Shown here in pieces: positions 28,690 to 40,235 of a stretch of 64,000 nt of DNA. The stretch comes from Warburgia ugandensis (Eukaryota > Streptophyta > Magnoliopsida > Canellales > Canellaceae), in the NCBI GenBank assembly GCA_035236585.1, contig CP141136.1:33812949-33876948 (forward strand), given 5' to 3'. Each line of letters starts with the position of its first letter. The stretch's first letter is position 1. The notes under the pieces were generated by a model. It made no database searches and was not told where the DNA came from. It saw only the letters and a program-made list of their open reading frames with translations. The translations under genes were made by a program, and so were the position numbers.

Positions 28690-29908
28690 GTTGCTACAAA
28701 TTGTGTAATGTTCCATACTTTAGGTTATTTTCCTCTAGTCTATGTTTATGGTGGATAAGATTAGGGTTTTTGCTTTATTTTTACATATATATGCTATTTT
28801 CCTCATTTTGACCATATTTCTTTGAATTTTGTGAGAGGAAAATTGGCAAAGGACACTGGCTATCCTGTGGGCCATGACTTCATCATCTTAGATTAGGTTT
28901 TATTACTTTCCTAGATTAGGATTTTAGTGAAACTTGTAGTGAGACTCATTGTAAATTGTAATTTTTTATTATTTAATTTTAAATGGGTTGTAATAATATG
29001 GGGCAAGTGTGGGGTATGGTGGCCCACACTTGATCATCATTGGGACCCTCATTGTGAGTATCTCTCACTCAATTTTTAGGATAATTTGTATTTAGTATAA
29101 TTTATATTTGGATGTTAGTATAATTCATATAGATTAGGGTCATTCATTGATAATTATTGCATCTTTACTCAAGATTGTTGCATCAGAGCACCTATCTAAC
29201 CTTGGTTGGATAGCATATAGGTTGCATTAGTTTGCTTTGTATTGCAGTTCATATTTATAGCTTTATGGTGGAATGGAATTAATGTTAGTAAGGGCCCCAC
29301 AGGAACCCTTATAAGATAAGAACTAAATTTCATCACCAGCTACTTGGCCTACCCAAGAATCAATCAATATCCTTGTATGCAACAATCCCAACCTTTGAAT
29401 TTAAATTTAAGATCAAGTAAAAAGAGACTTAGGGTATTGAGCCCATAGGACCATTTTAGAATGACAAGATCTATTATCACTCCAATGGCTTTTGAGCACT
29501 GTGGTTATAGTGGGTCTTAAAATCCGAGTGATTTTCCCAGGCCTTCCATTGACATCAGTTAAGTTCTAAATGCCTCCTAACATGAGGATTGTATTAACCA
29601 CTTTTGACCAAAACCTAACTAGTAGGAAGTAGCCAAATCTGACCAAAAGGAGGAGATGTCTAGATTTAAGTGTAAGAAGCTACCACCTATGTACTAAGTA
29701 AAGATAATCAAAACATTGCTTGATTAGTGCTTACTAGGATTTAATTGCGCATCACGTATAGTTAGAGTTAGTATTTAGATTGGGACATTTAATGTAGGAT
29801 AGTTTAAGCAAGGTCGTCAATCTCAGAACCAAGAGCTAACACCTTCCAGCCCAGACATTCAATGCAACCTAAGACAAGGGGGAAAGAAAAAAAAAAGTTC
29901 CTATCCCC
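28690..29908 (+). other. 5' leader of element F
   Basis: About 1.2 kb of non-coding sequence between primer site and gag. A block at about 29460-29610 matches the reverse complement of about 58230-58360 in element I, at a similar distance from its primer site, which links the two elements. Confidence 0.7.
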
Positions 29909-31230
29909 ATGGCTGAACCAACAGTAGAAGTCGAGAGTAAGGCCATTAGAGATTTCTATGCACCACTATAACTCAACACCCCATCTTGCATAGATTTACC
30001 TACAACAAATGCAGATTATTTTGAGTTAAAACTGAGAGTCATACAATTGCTCCCCACTTTTTATGATGTAGACCAAGAAGACCTCTACCTACATGTCAAG
30101 GAGTTCCTTGATATTTGCACCACATTTAGGTTTCAAAATTTTATAGATGATTCTATTATGCTTAGGATATTGTCTATAAAATTTTTGAACAAGTTCTTCC
30201 CTATTCACAAAACAAATGCTATGCATTGTGAAATTATTAATTTCATACAATAGGATGATGACCAATACTACGAATGTTGTACACAATGGAATGAACTGCT
30301 GCAGAAGTGCCTGCATCATGGATTTGAAAAATGGCAGAAATTTCAATACTTCTACAAAGCTTTGATGCCTCAAAATAAACAAATGATAGATGCATCGAGT
30401 GGAGGGACCCTCATGCTAAAGCATGAGAGTGAGGCTTGGGAGTTCTTTTAAACTCCAGTAGATAATTCCCAGCAATGGGATTATTCAAATAGACGAGAGA
30501 CAAACAATTAGCCCACCATGAAGGGGGATCTCTATGAGATAGGAGTGCATACTAATCTATCCCATAAACTCGACTATGTACTAGCAAGAATGGACAAGTA
30601 TGATGGTAGACTAGACAAGCTTGAAATTATGTTTCAATACTTTATGGAGACCTCATCCCTTAAACCTCAAAAGACGTTTGTGTTATATGTTCTAGCCTAA
30701 CCCATATAACCATGTCTTGTCCATCAAATAGAGTGCTAAAGACTATCTTGTTGACCAAGTGAATGTATTGAATGCATATTGCCAACCTAGCAACAACTCA
30801 TATTCTGAGACCTACAACCTTGGATGAGCATCTGTGAACCCCCTACCCAAAATATTCCTCATAAAGCTATAATTCCTTGGTAGACACCTGGCTTCCAACA
30901 ACCTCAACAACAAAAGAAACCATCTTTATAGGAAAACATCCACACCATGCTTGAAAACCTTTTAAAAGAAAATAATGACACTAAAAAGGCCTTACACTAG
31001 TTGCAAAATGATAGTAGACATTCAACCCATGTCAGCTCTTAAGCCATAGCCAACTTAGATATGCAGGTAAGCCAATTGTCTGTTGAATTATATAATAGAA
31101 GAAAAAGTCAGTTTTTCCTAACCCAAAGGGCCAATTTGAAATAGGGTCAAGTTCTCAAAACCTTAACCCTCATGAGCATGCCAAGTCTATAACCACCCTT
31201 AGGAGTGGTTTTCATATTGACATCAAAGCA
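29909..31230 (+). pseudogene. gag remnant of element F
   Basis: Capsid protein of an Athila-type element, which would form the particle that packages the element RNA. The frame opens at ATG 29909 and carries wording typical of the family: PTTNADYFELKLRVIQLLPTF and, from about 30094, a HVKEFLDICTT stretch. Stops break the frame at 29969, 30251, 30449 and 30509. The part around 30180 seems to jump from the LRL-F region directly to a KFLNKFFPIHKTNA motif, an in-frame deletion compared with the family. After a shift of frame a zinc knuckle C-x2-C-x4-H-x4-C is intact at 30679-30720 (CVIC, H, C). Further on, a DMQVSQLSVELYNRRK helix-like stretch and a PLRSG motif near 31195 end gag. Not functional. 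Confidence 0.82.
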
Positions 31231-31960
31231 GGCTAAGGAAATTGCAGAGGAGAAAGAGGAAAGCAAAATACAAGACAGAAAAGATAGAAAAAACATGTAG
31301 AACCTATAGTGGAGGTGCCTTATGTGACTAAAGTCCCTTTTCCTTAGTTACTGAACAAGGATGGAATGGGAACAAACTTCAACGAGTTAATGGAAGTATT
31401 TAAACATGTCCAAATCAATATTCCATTGTTCAATGCAATTAAAGGCATCCCTGTCTATGCCAAGTTCTTAAAAGAGCTTTGCACAAGAAAAAGAAAGTTT
31501 GCACACGGATTAAGTAAGCTCTTTGATTCAACACAAGACCCCACCAAAGTTTAGAGACCCAGGGTGTCCTATCATTTCCTACGTTATTGGAGATCATGTC
31601 ATAGATAGGGCATTACTTGACCTAAGCGTGAGTATTAACTTGTTTCCATACTCTGTCTATGAGCAACTACGACTTAGTGAGTTAAAACCAACCACTACCA
31701 TGCTGCAATTAGCTGATAGATCTATCATGATACCCCATGGTTTGGTTGAAGATGTCTTGATACAGGTGGATTAGTTCTATTACCCAGTTGATTTCATTGT
31801 ACTAGACACCCAACCTGTATCTGATCCTAGCAATTAGATTCCGGTCATACTTGGACGTCCATTCTTGGCAATGTCTAACGCCATTATTAACTATAGGAAT
31901 GGTGTGATTAAATTGTCATTCGCAATATGAAAGTTAAGTTAAATGTATTTAACACCAATC
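31231..31960 (+). pseudogene. Protease remnant of element F
   Basis: The aspartic protease would cleave the Gag-Pol chain. A NIPLFNAIKGIPVYAKFLK stretch (from about 31420) and an ALLDL..S.NLFPYSVYEQL stretch (about 31610-31670) are standard for Athila-type pol, followed by a VILGRPFLA motif near 31845. The active site reads Asp-Leu-Ser at 31619-31627, where the family has Asp-Leu-Gly; this fits one G-to-A change. A frame change near 31540 and stops near 31772 and 31835 break it. Inactive. Confidence 0.8.
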
Positions 31961-31989
31961 AAATACATTTAGACCTTGATGATTCTTGC

Positions 31990-33055
31990 GATGACAATTT
32001 GATCTAGAGTCTAATTAATGTCATTCATCCACCATTGTCCATCTCTAACCCCCTAGAGGCTTGTCTCATGCACTTTAATGGAGAATTTGATTTAGACAAG
32101 TCTATTGAGGAGGTAAACAACCTTCTAGAGGGTGCTCCAATCATAGATACCTCCAAGTGGGGTCCTTATCTGGACCTAAAACCATTGCTTGACAACTTGA
32201 AATATTCATACCTATGCCCAGATGAAACCTTACCTGTGATAATAGCATCAGATTTAGATAATGAATAGGAGGGTAAGCTTTTAAATGTCCTTAAGGAACA
32301 TAAAACCACTCTAGGGTGGATGATAACAAACATAAAAGGGATTAGTCTAGTCATTTGCATGCATATGATACACCTAGAAGAAAATGCAAAACCCTCCAAG
32401 AAAACTCAAAGGCGACTTAATCCCCACATGAAGGACGTGGTCAGAGATGAAGTTCTAAAGCTTTTATATGTTGACATTATGTATCCTATCTTTGACAATA
32501 CTTAGGTCGACCATGTTCAGGTTGTACCCATGAAATTTGGGGTCATGGTAGTCAAAAATGAGGATAATGAGTTGGTATCTACCTGCATGGCCACCTAGTG
32601 GAGAGTTTGCATTGACTATCGAAAGTTGAATGTGTCATGAGGAAAGATCACTTTCCTCTACCCATCATTGACCAAATGTTAGAGAGATTGGTAGACATAG
32701 CTATTATGGTGTTTTGGATGGATATTCTGATTATAACCAGATTCTTATAGCACTAGAGGTTTAAGAGAAGACCACCTTCACATGCCCTTTTGGAACCTTC
32801 GCTCACCAATGTGTGCCTTTTGGGCTTTCTAACACTCCTACTACATTTCAAAGGTGTATGTTGATCATTTTCCTTGATATGGTAGAAAGGTCTGTTGAGG
32901 TATTTATGGGTGACTTCTCAGTATTTGAGTCATCATTTGATAAGTACCTGCACCACTTAAAGTTAGTTTTAGCAAGGCCTTAAGAGAAAGATCTTGTTTT
33001 AAACTAGGAAAAGTTCTAGTTTATGGTACAAAGTGGGATAGTTTTAGGCCTCATA
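31990..33055 (+). pseudogene. Reverse transcriptase remnant of F, cut by element C
   Basis: Copies element RNA into DNA. The linker has SNPLEACLMHFNGEFD, then GISLVICMHMIHLEENAKPS and QRRLNPHMKDVV (about 32335-32440). RT blocks follow: QVVPMKFGV, WRVCIDYRKLN, FPLPIIDQMLER, CPFGTFAHQCVPFGLSNTP. The catalytic motif reads F-M-G-D-F at 32903-32917 where the family has F-M-D-D-F, so one catalytic aspartate is lost. Several stops and frame changes are present (for example 32503, 32266). The gene stops at 33055, where element C is inserted, and continues at 42785. Confidence 0.85.
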
Positions 33056-35643
33056 TGTGACGGCCCGGGTTTTATATGATGCAAATTTGATAATAAAAAA
33101 AAAGGCGAGATCTCTTGTTTTATAAATATGAAATGCATGAAAATCTTTTTTTTTTTTTAAACAATCTTTTGTATAAAACCCCGAGTGTCAAAACACAATT
33201 TTCAATTATCTAGCCATGGCATAGTTTTAAATTGAATCTATTCTCAAGAAAGTGTTAGTCACAGCCTCAGCTATAGAGAGTAACTATAATCAAGTAACAT
33301 TGAAAGATAAGATAGGGGTTTACTTACTTGCACTTAGTCTGGGTGTCTTTTGTCACAAACATTCCTTGCCCTTAAGTGTTTACTTTGTGTCTGAAAAATG
33401 TTGAGGACTGGGTGAGTATACACTATACTCAGTAGGAGTCTATCACTACTAGTTTTATAATGCATGCAATGTTTAAAATCATATGCTTCTTTCAAAACAT
33501 GTGCATGTCTGAACACTCAAGTTCATTATCGAGATTAAAAACCATCACCGAATTGGAATATTGACAGCTTAAGGAAATCACATAATCCAAGTAGAAAGTA
33601 TCATATATATATATATATATATATCATAGCATAATGATATGCATAAGATGCTTAATTGAATCCAACTCATGGATATCTAGTATGGTATGGTCGACCAACC
33701 TCATATCATGCCATATGCAATGAAAATAAGTCCACGAAACCATAGGGTTCAACTATGCCCACGACCTCGCCGCCGTGTGGTCCCTGGGTACCTAAGGACA
33801 CTCGGTCATAGCCTCAACGAGGCCTATGACACGTCGACCTAGTGTCATGACACCAGTGGTAGCCCCCTGTACCACATGCAGTCAACGTAGAGACGTTGCC
33901 CTTTTTGGGTGTGGTACCCATCCACCTAATAGTGGTAGAGGCTGGAGGCCAACCCAAACCTCTCGGCATTAAGCCCACGAGCTTATCAACCCAAATCATA
34001 TCAGATCAAACAAGCGAAAACCTCTTTTTCAAAACCTGTCCTCTTTGAATCCCTCACAACTGCCTACCCAGCGTCTTTTGGGCACTCCAGCGTCTTTTGG
34101 TAATCCTCAAGGACATGCAATCTTTCAAAAACTCAATGCTCACAAATCATACAATGTATGCAATTATTTGCAAAACATATCTATGCATAAAGCATATGCA
34201 ATTATTTGCAAAACATATCTATGCATAAAGCATTTATCATATGCACGCTGAATTCATTTATATGTTAAACAAGTCATATACGTATACTTAAAACATGCAG
34301 TCTCAAACAATCATGGCTCTTTTTAAAAGTCTAGTAGCAACAGGGCACCTACCGGCTAGGTCGCTCTAATCCTCTTGTTCTCGTATGCTCCTGAACATGG
34401 TTTGGGGAATCAAGATCAGTTTGGCCTATCTTTTATACGTTTTAGAGTGGTTGGTCTCACTACTTAGGCATTAAGGGTTCATCCCCATGCCTATGGGTGT
34501 CCTAAGGTCCTAATTGGGCCTTGGTATCATCAAGTTTACAAGGATTTAAAGGTCCTGCGCCACTATTATAGTCTAAGGGTCATTCTCACATTAGATTGGG
34601 CCTTGATCAGGTATTTTATAGTTTGGGTGTGTCCATATCGTCGACACGGACACAACGCCTTTCGCAGCGCCTCAATCGGAGCTCTAGATCTCAAGTTATA
34701 AGCTTTTTAGTATCACATGTTCGTAAAGGCCTTTAAGAGGTGGAATCCTAAAACGCTAACGCGTTGAGCGTCAGCGGCATGCGCCCCAGCGGGCGCGTCT
34801 GCAGACGCGTAGGATTCCTGCCCATCTTTTTCATTTGCGGGCGCATCCACGAACGCACCCACTAGTTTCTCTCAAACGTGGACGACGTGTTTCGTTCGGT
34901 CGGGAGTGTTTCGTCCGTTGGGGGACCGGGGCATCCTTGGGACGCCCTAGTTCGACCCTGTCGAACCAGTGCGGCCCAGGGATCGTCCCTGGGTCCTTTG
35001 TGACTCTCCAGGGCCCATTTTTGCATGACTTTTCATGCAAAAACTTAGGGAAACTTAGGCTAGGACTAATCGGAAGACGGGTTTGGAGGGATCTTGGGCA
35101 TACCTGGCTCGTTGCTAAGTTTTTCTCCACGTTTCTCCTCTTGGCTGCTTCTCTAAAATTGGTTTTTCTCAAGCTTTTGGGCTGCCATTAGAGCCGCCCA
35201 AGAGCTCTATTTATAGAGCTATAAGATGGTTCTGGAGGGGGCTCTCACCGCCCTTGAATGGCGGTGGAGAAACCTCCAGAATAGTGGTGATTTCTCCTCC
35301 AATCACTGCCGTTCTAAAACCCTCTAGGAGGTTGAAAAAGAGGGGTGCCCGTATCAAAACGGGCCCCTGTGTTTTGCAGGCTAAATCTGTTTTTTAATGA
35401 AAATTATATTCTTACCCCTGAACTTCAAAGGGCCATAACTTGCTCATTTTAACTCCGTTTTGGGTGATTTTGGTCTTGTTGAATTTTATTTTCCAATACA
35501 CACCTAATGGTATCATTTTCAGGACCAAATTTCTGAGTTCAGTCAAGGTGAATGGTGAAATGACCAAAATACCCTTATTTCCAAAAAGTGAACTTTTCAT
35601 TGCTAACTTGGGATTTCAATGTTACAAAATTGGAGTCATTACA
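33056..35643 (-). repeat. 3' LTR of element C
   Basis: 2588 bases. It pairs with 40236-42784 and shares its central part with LTRs B and D. It contains a tandem duplication of about 39 bases near 34160-34238 and an (AT)n run at about 33604-33624. It keeps about 50 bases near 34550-34600 that are missing from the other LTR. Open frames at 34835-35191 and elsewhere are LTR sequence. Confidence 0.93.
35207..35216 (-). promoter_or_regulatory. TATA box in the C 3' LTR
   Basis: The minus strand reads CTATAAATAG, centred in a near-perfect palindrome (arms agctctat and atagagct around tt). It lies about 430 bases from the LTR start. The same box is at 42348-42357 in the other LTR, and a close form (CTATAAATAA) is at 53296-53305 in solo LTR D. 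Confidence 0.65.
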
Positions 35644-35657
35644 TTCTTACCCCCTTA
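35644..35657 (-). other. Polypurine tract of element C
   Basis: The minus strand reads TAAGGGGGTAAGAA directly before the 3' LTR. It is the expected plus-strand primer and is nearly identical to that of element B. Confidence 0.9.
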
Positions 35658-35694
35658 GGGGAATTTTGCCCCTGAAATTCTACAATATATACAG

Positions 35695-37923
35695 TCAAAA
35701 GATCTCGGGGAACTTTTCTCGCATTTCTAACTCCGGTTCCCAAGTCTCTTCTTCCATGTGCGCATTTCTCCACAAAACTTTGACTAAGTGTATGTCCTTG
35801 TTCCGCAGCTTCTTACTCTTACGATCCCGGATCTCAACTGGTCTCGTCTCTAGCTTGAGATCCTCCATCAACTTTATGGGTACCTGATTGATGACATGAG
35901 TAGGGTCAGGCACGTACCTCCTTAACATAGATATATGGAATACATTATGCACTTCAGATAGCTGAGGGGGTAGTGCGATCCTGTAGGCCACTTTTCCCAC
36001 TTTCTCTAGGATTTCGAAAGGTCCTATGTAACGAGGACTAAGCTTGCCTTTGATACTGAACCGCATAATCCCTTTAGTGGGAGATATCTTCAGGAAAACG
36101 TGCTCTCCTATGTCGAATTCCAATGGTCTCCTCCTTCGATTAGCATAGCTCTTTTGGTGACTTTGAGTTGTGAGGAGGCGTCTTCTTATGAGTTTGACCT
36201 TCTCGGCGCATTGCTCCACCAGCTCGGACTGGAGCACCCTAGACTCTCCAACTTCACTCCAACTAGCGGGTGATCGATAGGGTCTCCCATAGAGCGCCTC
36301 GTACAGAGCCATGCCAATGCTCGACTGAAAGCTATTGTTGTACGTAAACTCGACTAGCGGTAGGTTTTCATCCCAGCTCAGCTTCCAATCGAGGGCACAG
36401 GTTTGCAACATATCTTCGACTATCTGGATTGTGCGCTCTAACTATCCATCGGTCTGTGAATGGAAGGCTGTGCTATAGTTCAAGGAAGATCCTAAGGATT
36501 TTTGGACGGACTTCCAGAGTTGTGAAGTGAAGCGGCTATCCCTATCTGAAGTGATACTACGGGGTATGCCATGTAAACTTACTATCTCTTTGATGTATAG
36601 CTGAGATAGGCTGTCAGTGGATTGAGTATGGCGTATAGGAAGGAAATGGGCTATCTTAGTCAATCTATCAACAATTACCCAGATCATGTCATGACCCTTA
36701 GAGGTCCTGGGTAACCCTACGATGAAGTCCATGGTAATATGGTCCCATTTCCATTCGGGTAACTCAAGGGGTTGTAACAATCCCGCCGGTCTTTGATGTT
36801 CGGCCTTTACTTGTTGACATGTTAGACACTTTGCCACAAACTCCCCTATGTCTCTTTTCATGCCATCCCACCAATATTGTCTCTTTAAGTCTTGATACAT
36901 CTTAGTTGCTCTTGGGTGTATAGTATACTTAGACCGATGAGCCTCTTTTAAGATTTCTTGCCTTAACTCTTCATTAGTCGGTACCACTAATCTTCCTTGC
37001 ATGTAGACGCTACCATCTTCCCCTTCAGTAAACCCTCGTTTTCCTATGAAAGCTTGTATATCTAGATCTCCCTTCTGTTCTTTCTTAACCTTTTCATTAG
37101 CAGTTGACTTTATTGTTAGACCTGCCATAACGATCTTGTGCTTACTTATGTTCGGTTTCCACGTTATTACTTCTTGTAATAGCTTCCATCTCTTAGTTAA
37201 TAAACATGCACACATCCCTTGGGTTTTTCTACTTAATGCATTAGCTGCCACATTAGCTTTTCCAGGGTGATAATGAATGGAGAAGTCATAGTCTTTTAAG
37301 TATTCCATCCATCTTCTTTGTCGCATGTTTAAGTCTTGTTGGGAAAAGATATATTTAAGACTCTTATGATCTGTAAAAACTTCAAACTTTTCCCCATATA
37401 AATAATGTCTCCAAATTCACAAGGCAAAGACTATGGCCGCTAATTCCAAGTCATAGGTTGGGTAATTGACTTCATGCTTCTTAAGTTGCCGAGAAGCATT
37501 AGCAATTACCTTCCCATGTTACATAAGTATGCAGCCTAGTCCTTGTTGCGAGGCATCGCTGTATATCTCAAATCCGCCACTTCCTGAAGGTAAGGTAAGG
37601 ACAAGTGCTGTAGTTAACCTTCTTTTTAGTTCCTGGAAGCTTTCCTCACATTTATCAGTCCATTCAAATCTTGTGTCTTTCCTAGTCAGCTTAGTTAGAG
37701 GTAAAGCAATTTGTGAAAAACCCTTGATGAATCTCTTGTAATATCCGGCAAGTCCTAAGAAGTTTCTTATTTCTGCGACTGTCTTAGGTCTTTCCCAGTT
37801 CTGTACTGATTCAACCTTAGTGGGGTCAACTGCTATGCCATCCTGAGAAATAATGTGTCCTAAGAAATTAACCTTTTCTAGCCAAAACTCACACTTACTG
37901 AATTTTGCATATAACTTGTGTGC
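35695..37923 (-). pseudogene. RNase H, integrase and chromodomain of element C
   Basis: Second half of pol. The RNase H part (about 37640-37270) shows an [12 protein letters not shown] core, then FTDHKSLKY. It has stops at 37519-37521 (TAA) and 37417-37419 (TGA). Integrase inserts the DNA copy. In the 294-codon open part (37326-36442) a His-His-Cys-Cys zinc site (residues 130, 137, 167, 170) is complete, as are catalytic Asp 200 (TMDF) and Asp 261 (TSDRD). A TAG at 36442-36444 falls just before the catalytic Glu. The last open part (36411-35695, 238 codons) has the YIGPFEIL motif (128-135) and a chromodomain at residues 192-238 (VLWRN, EETWEPE), which usually targets heterochromatin. The frame is shared throughout, with no frameshift seen. 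Confidence 0.92.
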
Positions 37924-38547
37924 TCATAGGGTGCTTAATGTTATCCTTAGATGTTCCTTATGGTCTTCAGGAGTTTCAGAATATATTAAGATATCATCCA
38001 CAAACACTATGATGAATTTATCTAAGTACTCCTTGAACACCCTATTCATGAGGTCCATAGACGCGGCTGGAGCATTAGTTAAACCAAAGGACATCACTCT
38101 GAATTCATAATGGCCGTATCGAGTCCTGAAGGCTGTCTTGGGAATATCTTCTTCTTTAACTCGAAGTTGATGGTATCTGAATCGTATATCAATCTTAGAG
38201 AAGACTCTGGCTGACTGAAGTTGATCGAAAAGATCATCAATTCGGGGAAGGGGGTACTTATTCTTAATGGTGACCCTATTTATCATCCGATAGTCTACGC
38301 ACAATCTCATGGAGCCATCCTTTTTCTTAACAAAAAGGACTGGAGCTCCCCACGGAGATACGCTAGGTATGAACCCTTTATCAAGTAGTTCCTGTAACTG
38401 GGTCTTCAGCTCTTTTAGTTCTGCAGGAGCCATTCGGTAAGGAGCTTTGGAAATGGGGGAAGTACCGGGTATAAGGTCAATGATAAATTCAATTTCTCTT
38501 GGTGGAGGTAGGCCTGGTAATTCCTCAGGGAATACGTCCGAAAATTC
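37924..38547 (-). pseudogene. Reverse transcriptase of element C
   Basis: Polymerase core of a chromovirus. Methionine at 38433 follows a linker with [18 protein letters not shown] wording. From there a stretch of 169 codons holds the [14 protein letters not shown] block (28-41), [12 protein letters not shown] (44-55), the first catalytic Asp at 82 (SKIDI) and the catalytic motif FVDD at residues 144-147 (37993-38004). The family usually reads SKIDLRSGYHQ where this copy has [11 protein letters not shown], so further substitutions have occurred. A TGA at 37924-37926 interrupts just before [13 protein letters not shown]. This fits an arginine CGA codon turned to TGA. Confidence 0.93.
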
Positions 38548-38550
38548 TCA

Positions 38551-40095
38551 GACTACCTCGACATCCTCTAGCTTTGGTTGGGGACTCTCGACAGATTCAA
38601 TCTTGGCTAAGAAGAAGGGGCATCCCTGAGCAATGTGCTTAACTGCTTCCATGGTAGAAATAACACATGCTCCAGAATAATCCTTTCTTCCTTGGAGGGT
38701 GAAAGTGTCTCCATTAGATAGGGTAAAAGTGACACGTTTCTGGTGGCAATCAACAAAGGCTTGATGAAAGGCTAGCCAATCCATACCTAGGATGATGTCG
38801 AAGTCATTCATATATAAGTGAACGAGATTGGCATGTAGCAAATGATCCTTGATCAAAATGGGGACATCCTAGAGATAAGAATAGGTGGGAAGTACCTGGC
38901 CTACAGGAGTCATGACTTCTAGAGTGAAGTCCAGGTCCTGTGGTATAATGTCCAAGGATGATGCAAACTCCTGGGATATGAAAGAATGAGTGGAACCTGT
39001 ATCAAATAGAACTTTAGCAAGTGTATCATAGATAGAAAGAATACCTTCAACTACTGCATTTGAAGCCTGGGCTTGACTGGAAGGGAGGGCAAAGACACGT
39101 CCTTGGCTTTTTGGAACTTGATCTTCTTTACGCTCTTGTACTTTCCTTTTTGGACAATTACTAGCAAAATGTCCTAATTCTCCACAACTATAGAAAGTGA
39201 TGTTGAAAGTGGGACATGGTTTGCCTGAATGATTTCTGTTACACCTAGGGCATGCCTTCCAATCTGGTCTTCTTCCTTTGTTTTCAAACGGCTTCTTGAA
39301 AGGTGGCTTGGGTCCAGATGACTGAAATGGTCTCTTTCCTTTATTTCTCATGGTGTTGATGTTCTTAGTTTCCTTTATTGCCTGGTTCCTTTGATAATCT
39401 TTTTCGTATAGGGAGGCCATCTCTACGGCTTTGGCTACTGTGGAAGGTTGGAAACCTAGAACTCTGTTCCTAAGTCCTGGGTTAAGCCCATCTACAAATC
39501 GTTCTACCGCATCTTCCTCATCAGCACAAGCACGTGGTGCAAATATTCGGAGGCTAATGAATCTACTTTCATACTGTTGGATAGTCATATTTCCTTGTTC
39601 TAAGTCCATAAATTCCTTTTCCTTCTGTTTTCTTATGTGTTTAGGATAATATTTGTCATTAAAGACCTTTTTAAACTCTTCCCATCCTATTGTTTCTCAC
39701 TGGTCAAAATAAGTCCTTTATGCTGTTTCCCACCAAAAGGTAGCCTATCCCCTGAATACAAATGTGGTCATGGGTACTTTTCTTTCTTCATCTATGTTCA
39801 TAGCTTTAAATATCTTTTCAATATCAATTAACCATTTTTCAGCTGTAAATGCTTCATCTTCTCCTGTGAATGAGGGAGCTAGTTTCTAAAAACATTCTAA
39901 TTGAACCTTAGTCCTATCTATTACTTTATCAGGGGAAGGATCTCGGGTCGTAGGAGTTTGGCTTTGACTACTCATGTATTGTCCCATATGTTGTAGAAAT
40001 TGCTGGAATAATTCAGCCATCTCATTGCCCAACCCAGTGGAGTCCACTGGTGGGGCTTTAGGTCTTGGAGCATTGCTTCCTTTCTTCTTAGGCAT
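38551..40095 (-). pseudogene. gag and protease of element C
   Basis: Starts at ATG 40095 (MPKKKGSNAPRPK), 127 bases after the primer site. Stops at 39886-39888 (TAG), 39745-39747 (TAG), 39718-39720 (TAA) and 39697-39699 (TGA) break the capsid part. The open stretch from 39609 (246 codons) has the capsid end (FVDGLNPGLRNRV) and two zinc-knuckle-like sites. The first is C-x2-C-x3-H-x4-C at residues 120-132. The second has Phe 139 where the first Cys is expected, followed by Cys 142, His 147 and Cys 152. The protease triad Asp-Thr-Gly is at 203-205 (38995-39003). A TAG at 38869-38871 splits the protease. The rest (38856-38551, with DIILGMDWL) is in the same frame and ends at TGA 38548-38550. Confidence 0.92.
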
Positions 40096-40221
40096 CAGTA
40101 ATCACAAGGTAATTTACTAGACCTTAGTAGTTGTTATCCTATTACCCCTTACTCTTTCATGGATGAAACTTGATTATAAGGTATTCTCCTCATAACTGGG
40201 CTGTGAGTAACGTTAAACCGT

Positions 40222-40233
40222 GCTCTGATACCA
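40222..40233 (-). other. Primer binding site of element C
   Basis: The minus strand reads TGGTATCAGAGC, exact initiator-Met type, two bases inside the 5' LTR at 40236. Confidence 0.94.
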
Positions 40234-40235
40234 AC

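Noticed and set aside
37046..38110. Plus-strand frames of 60 to 91 codons opposite pol of element C
   Set aside because: Shadows of the minus-strand pol frame, with no features of their own.
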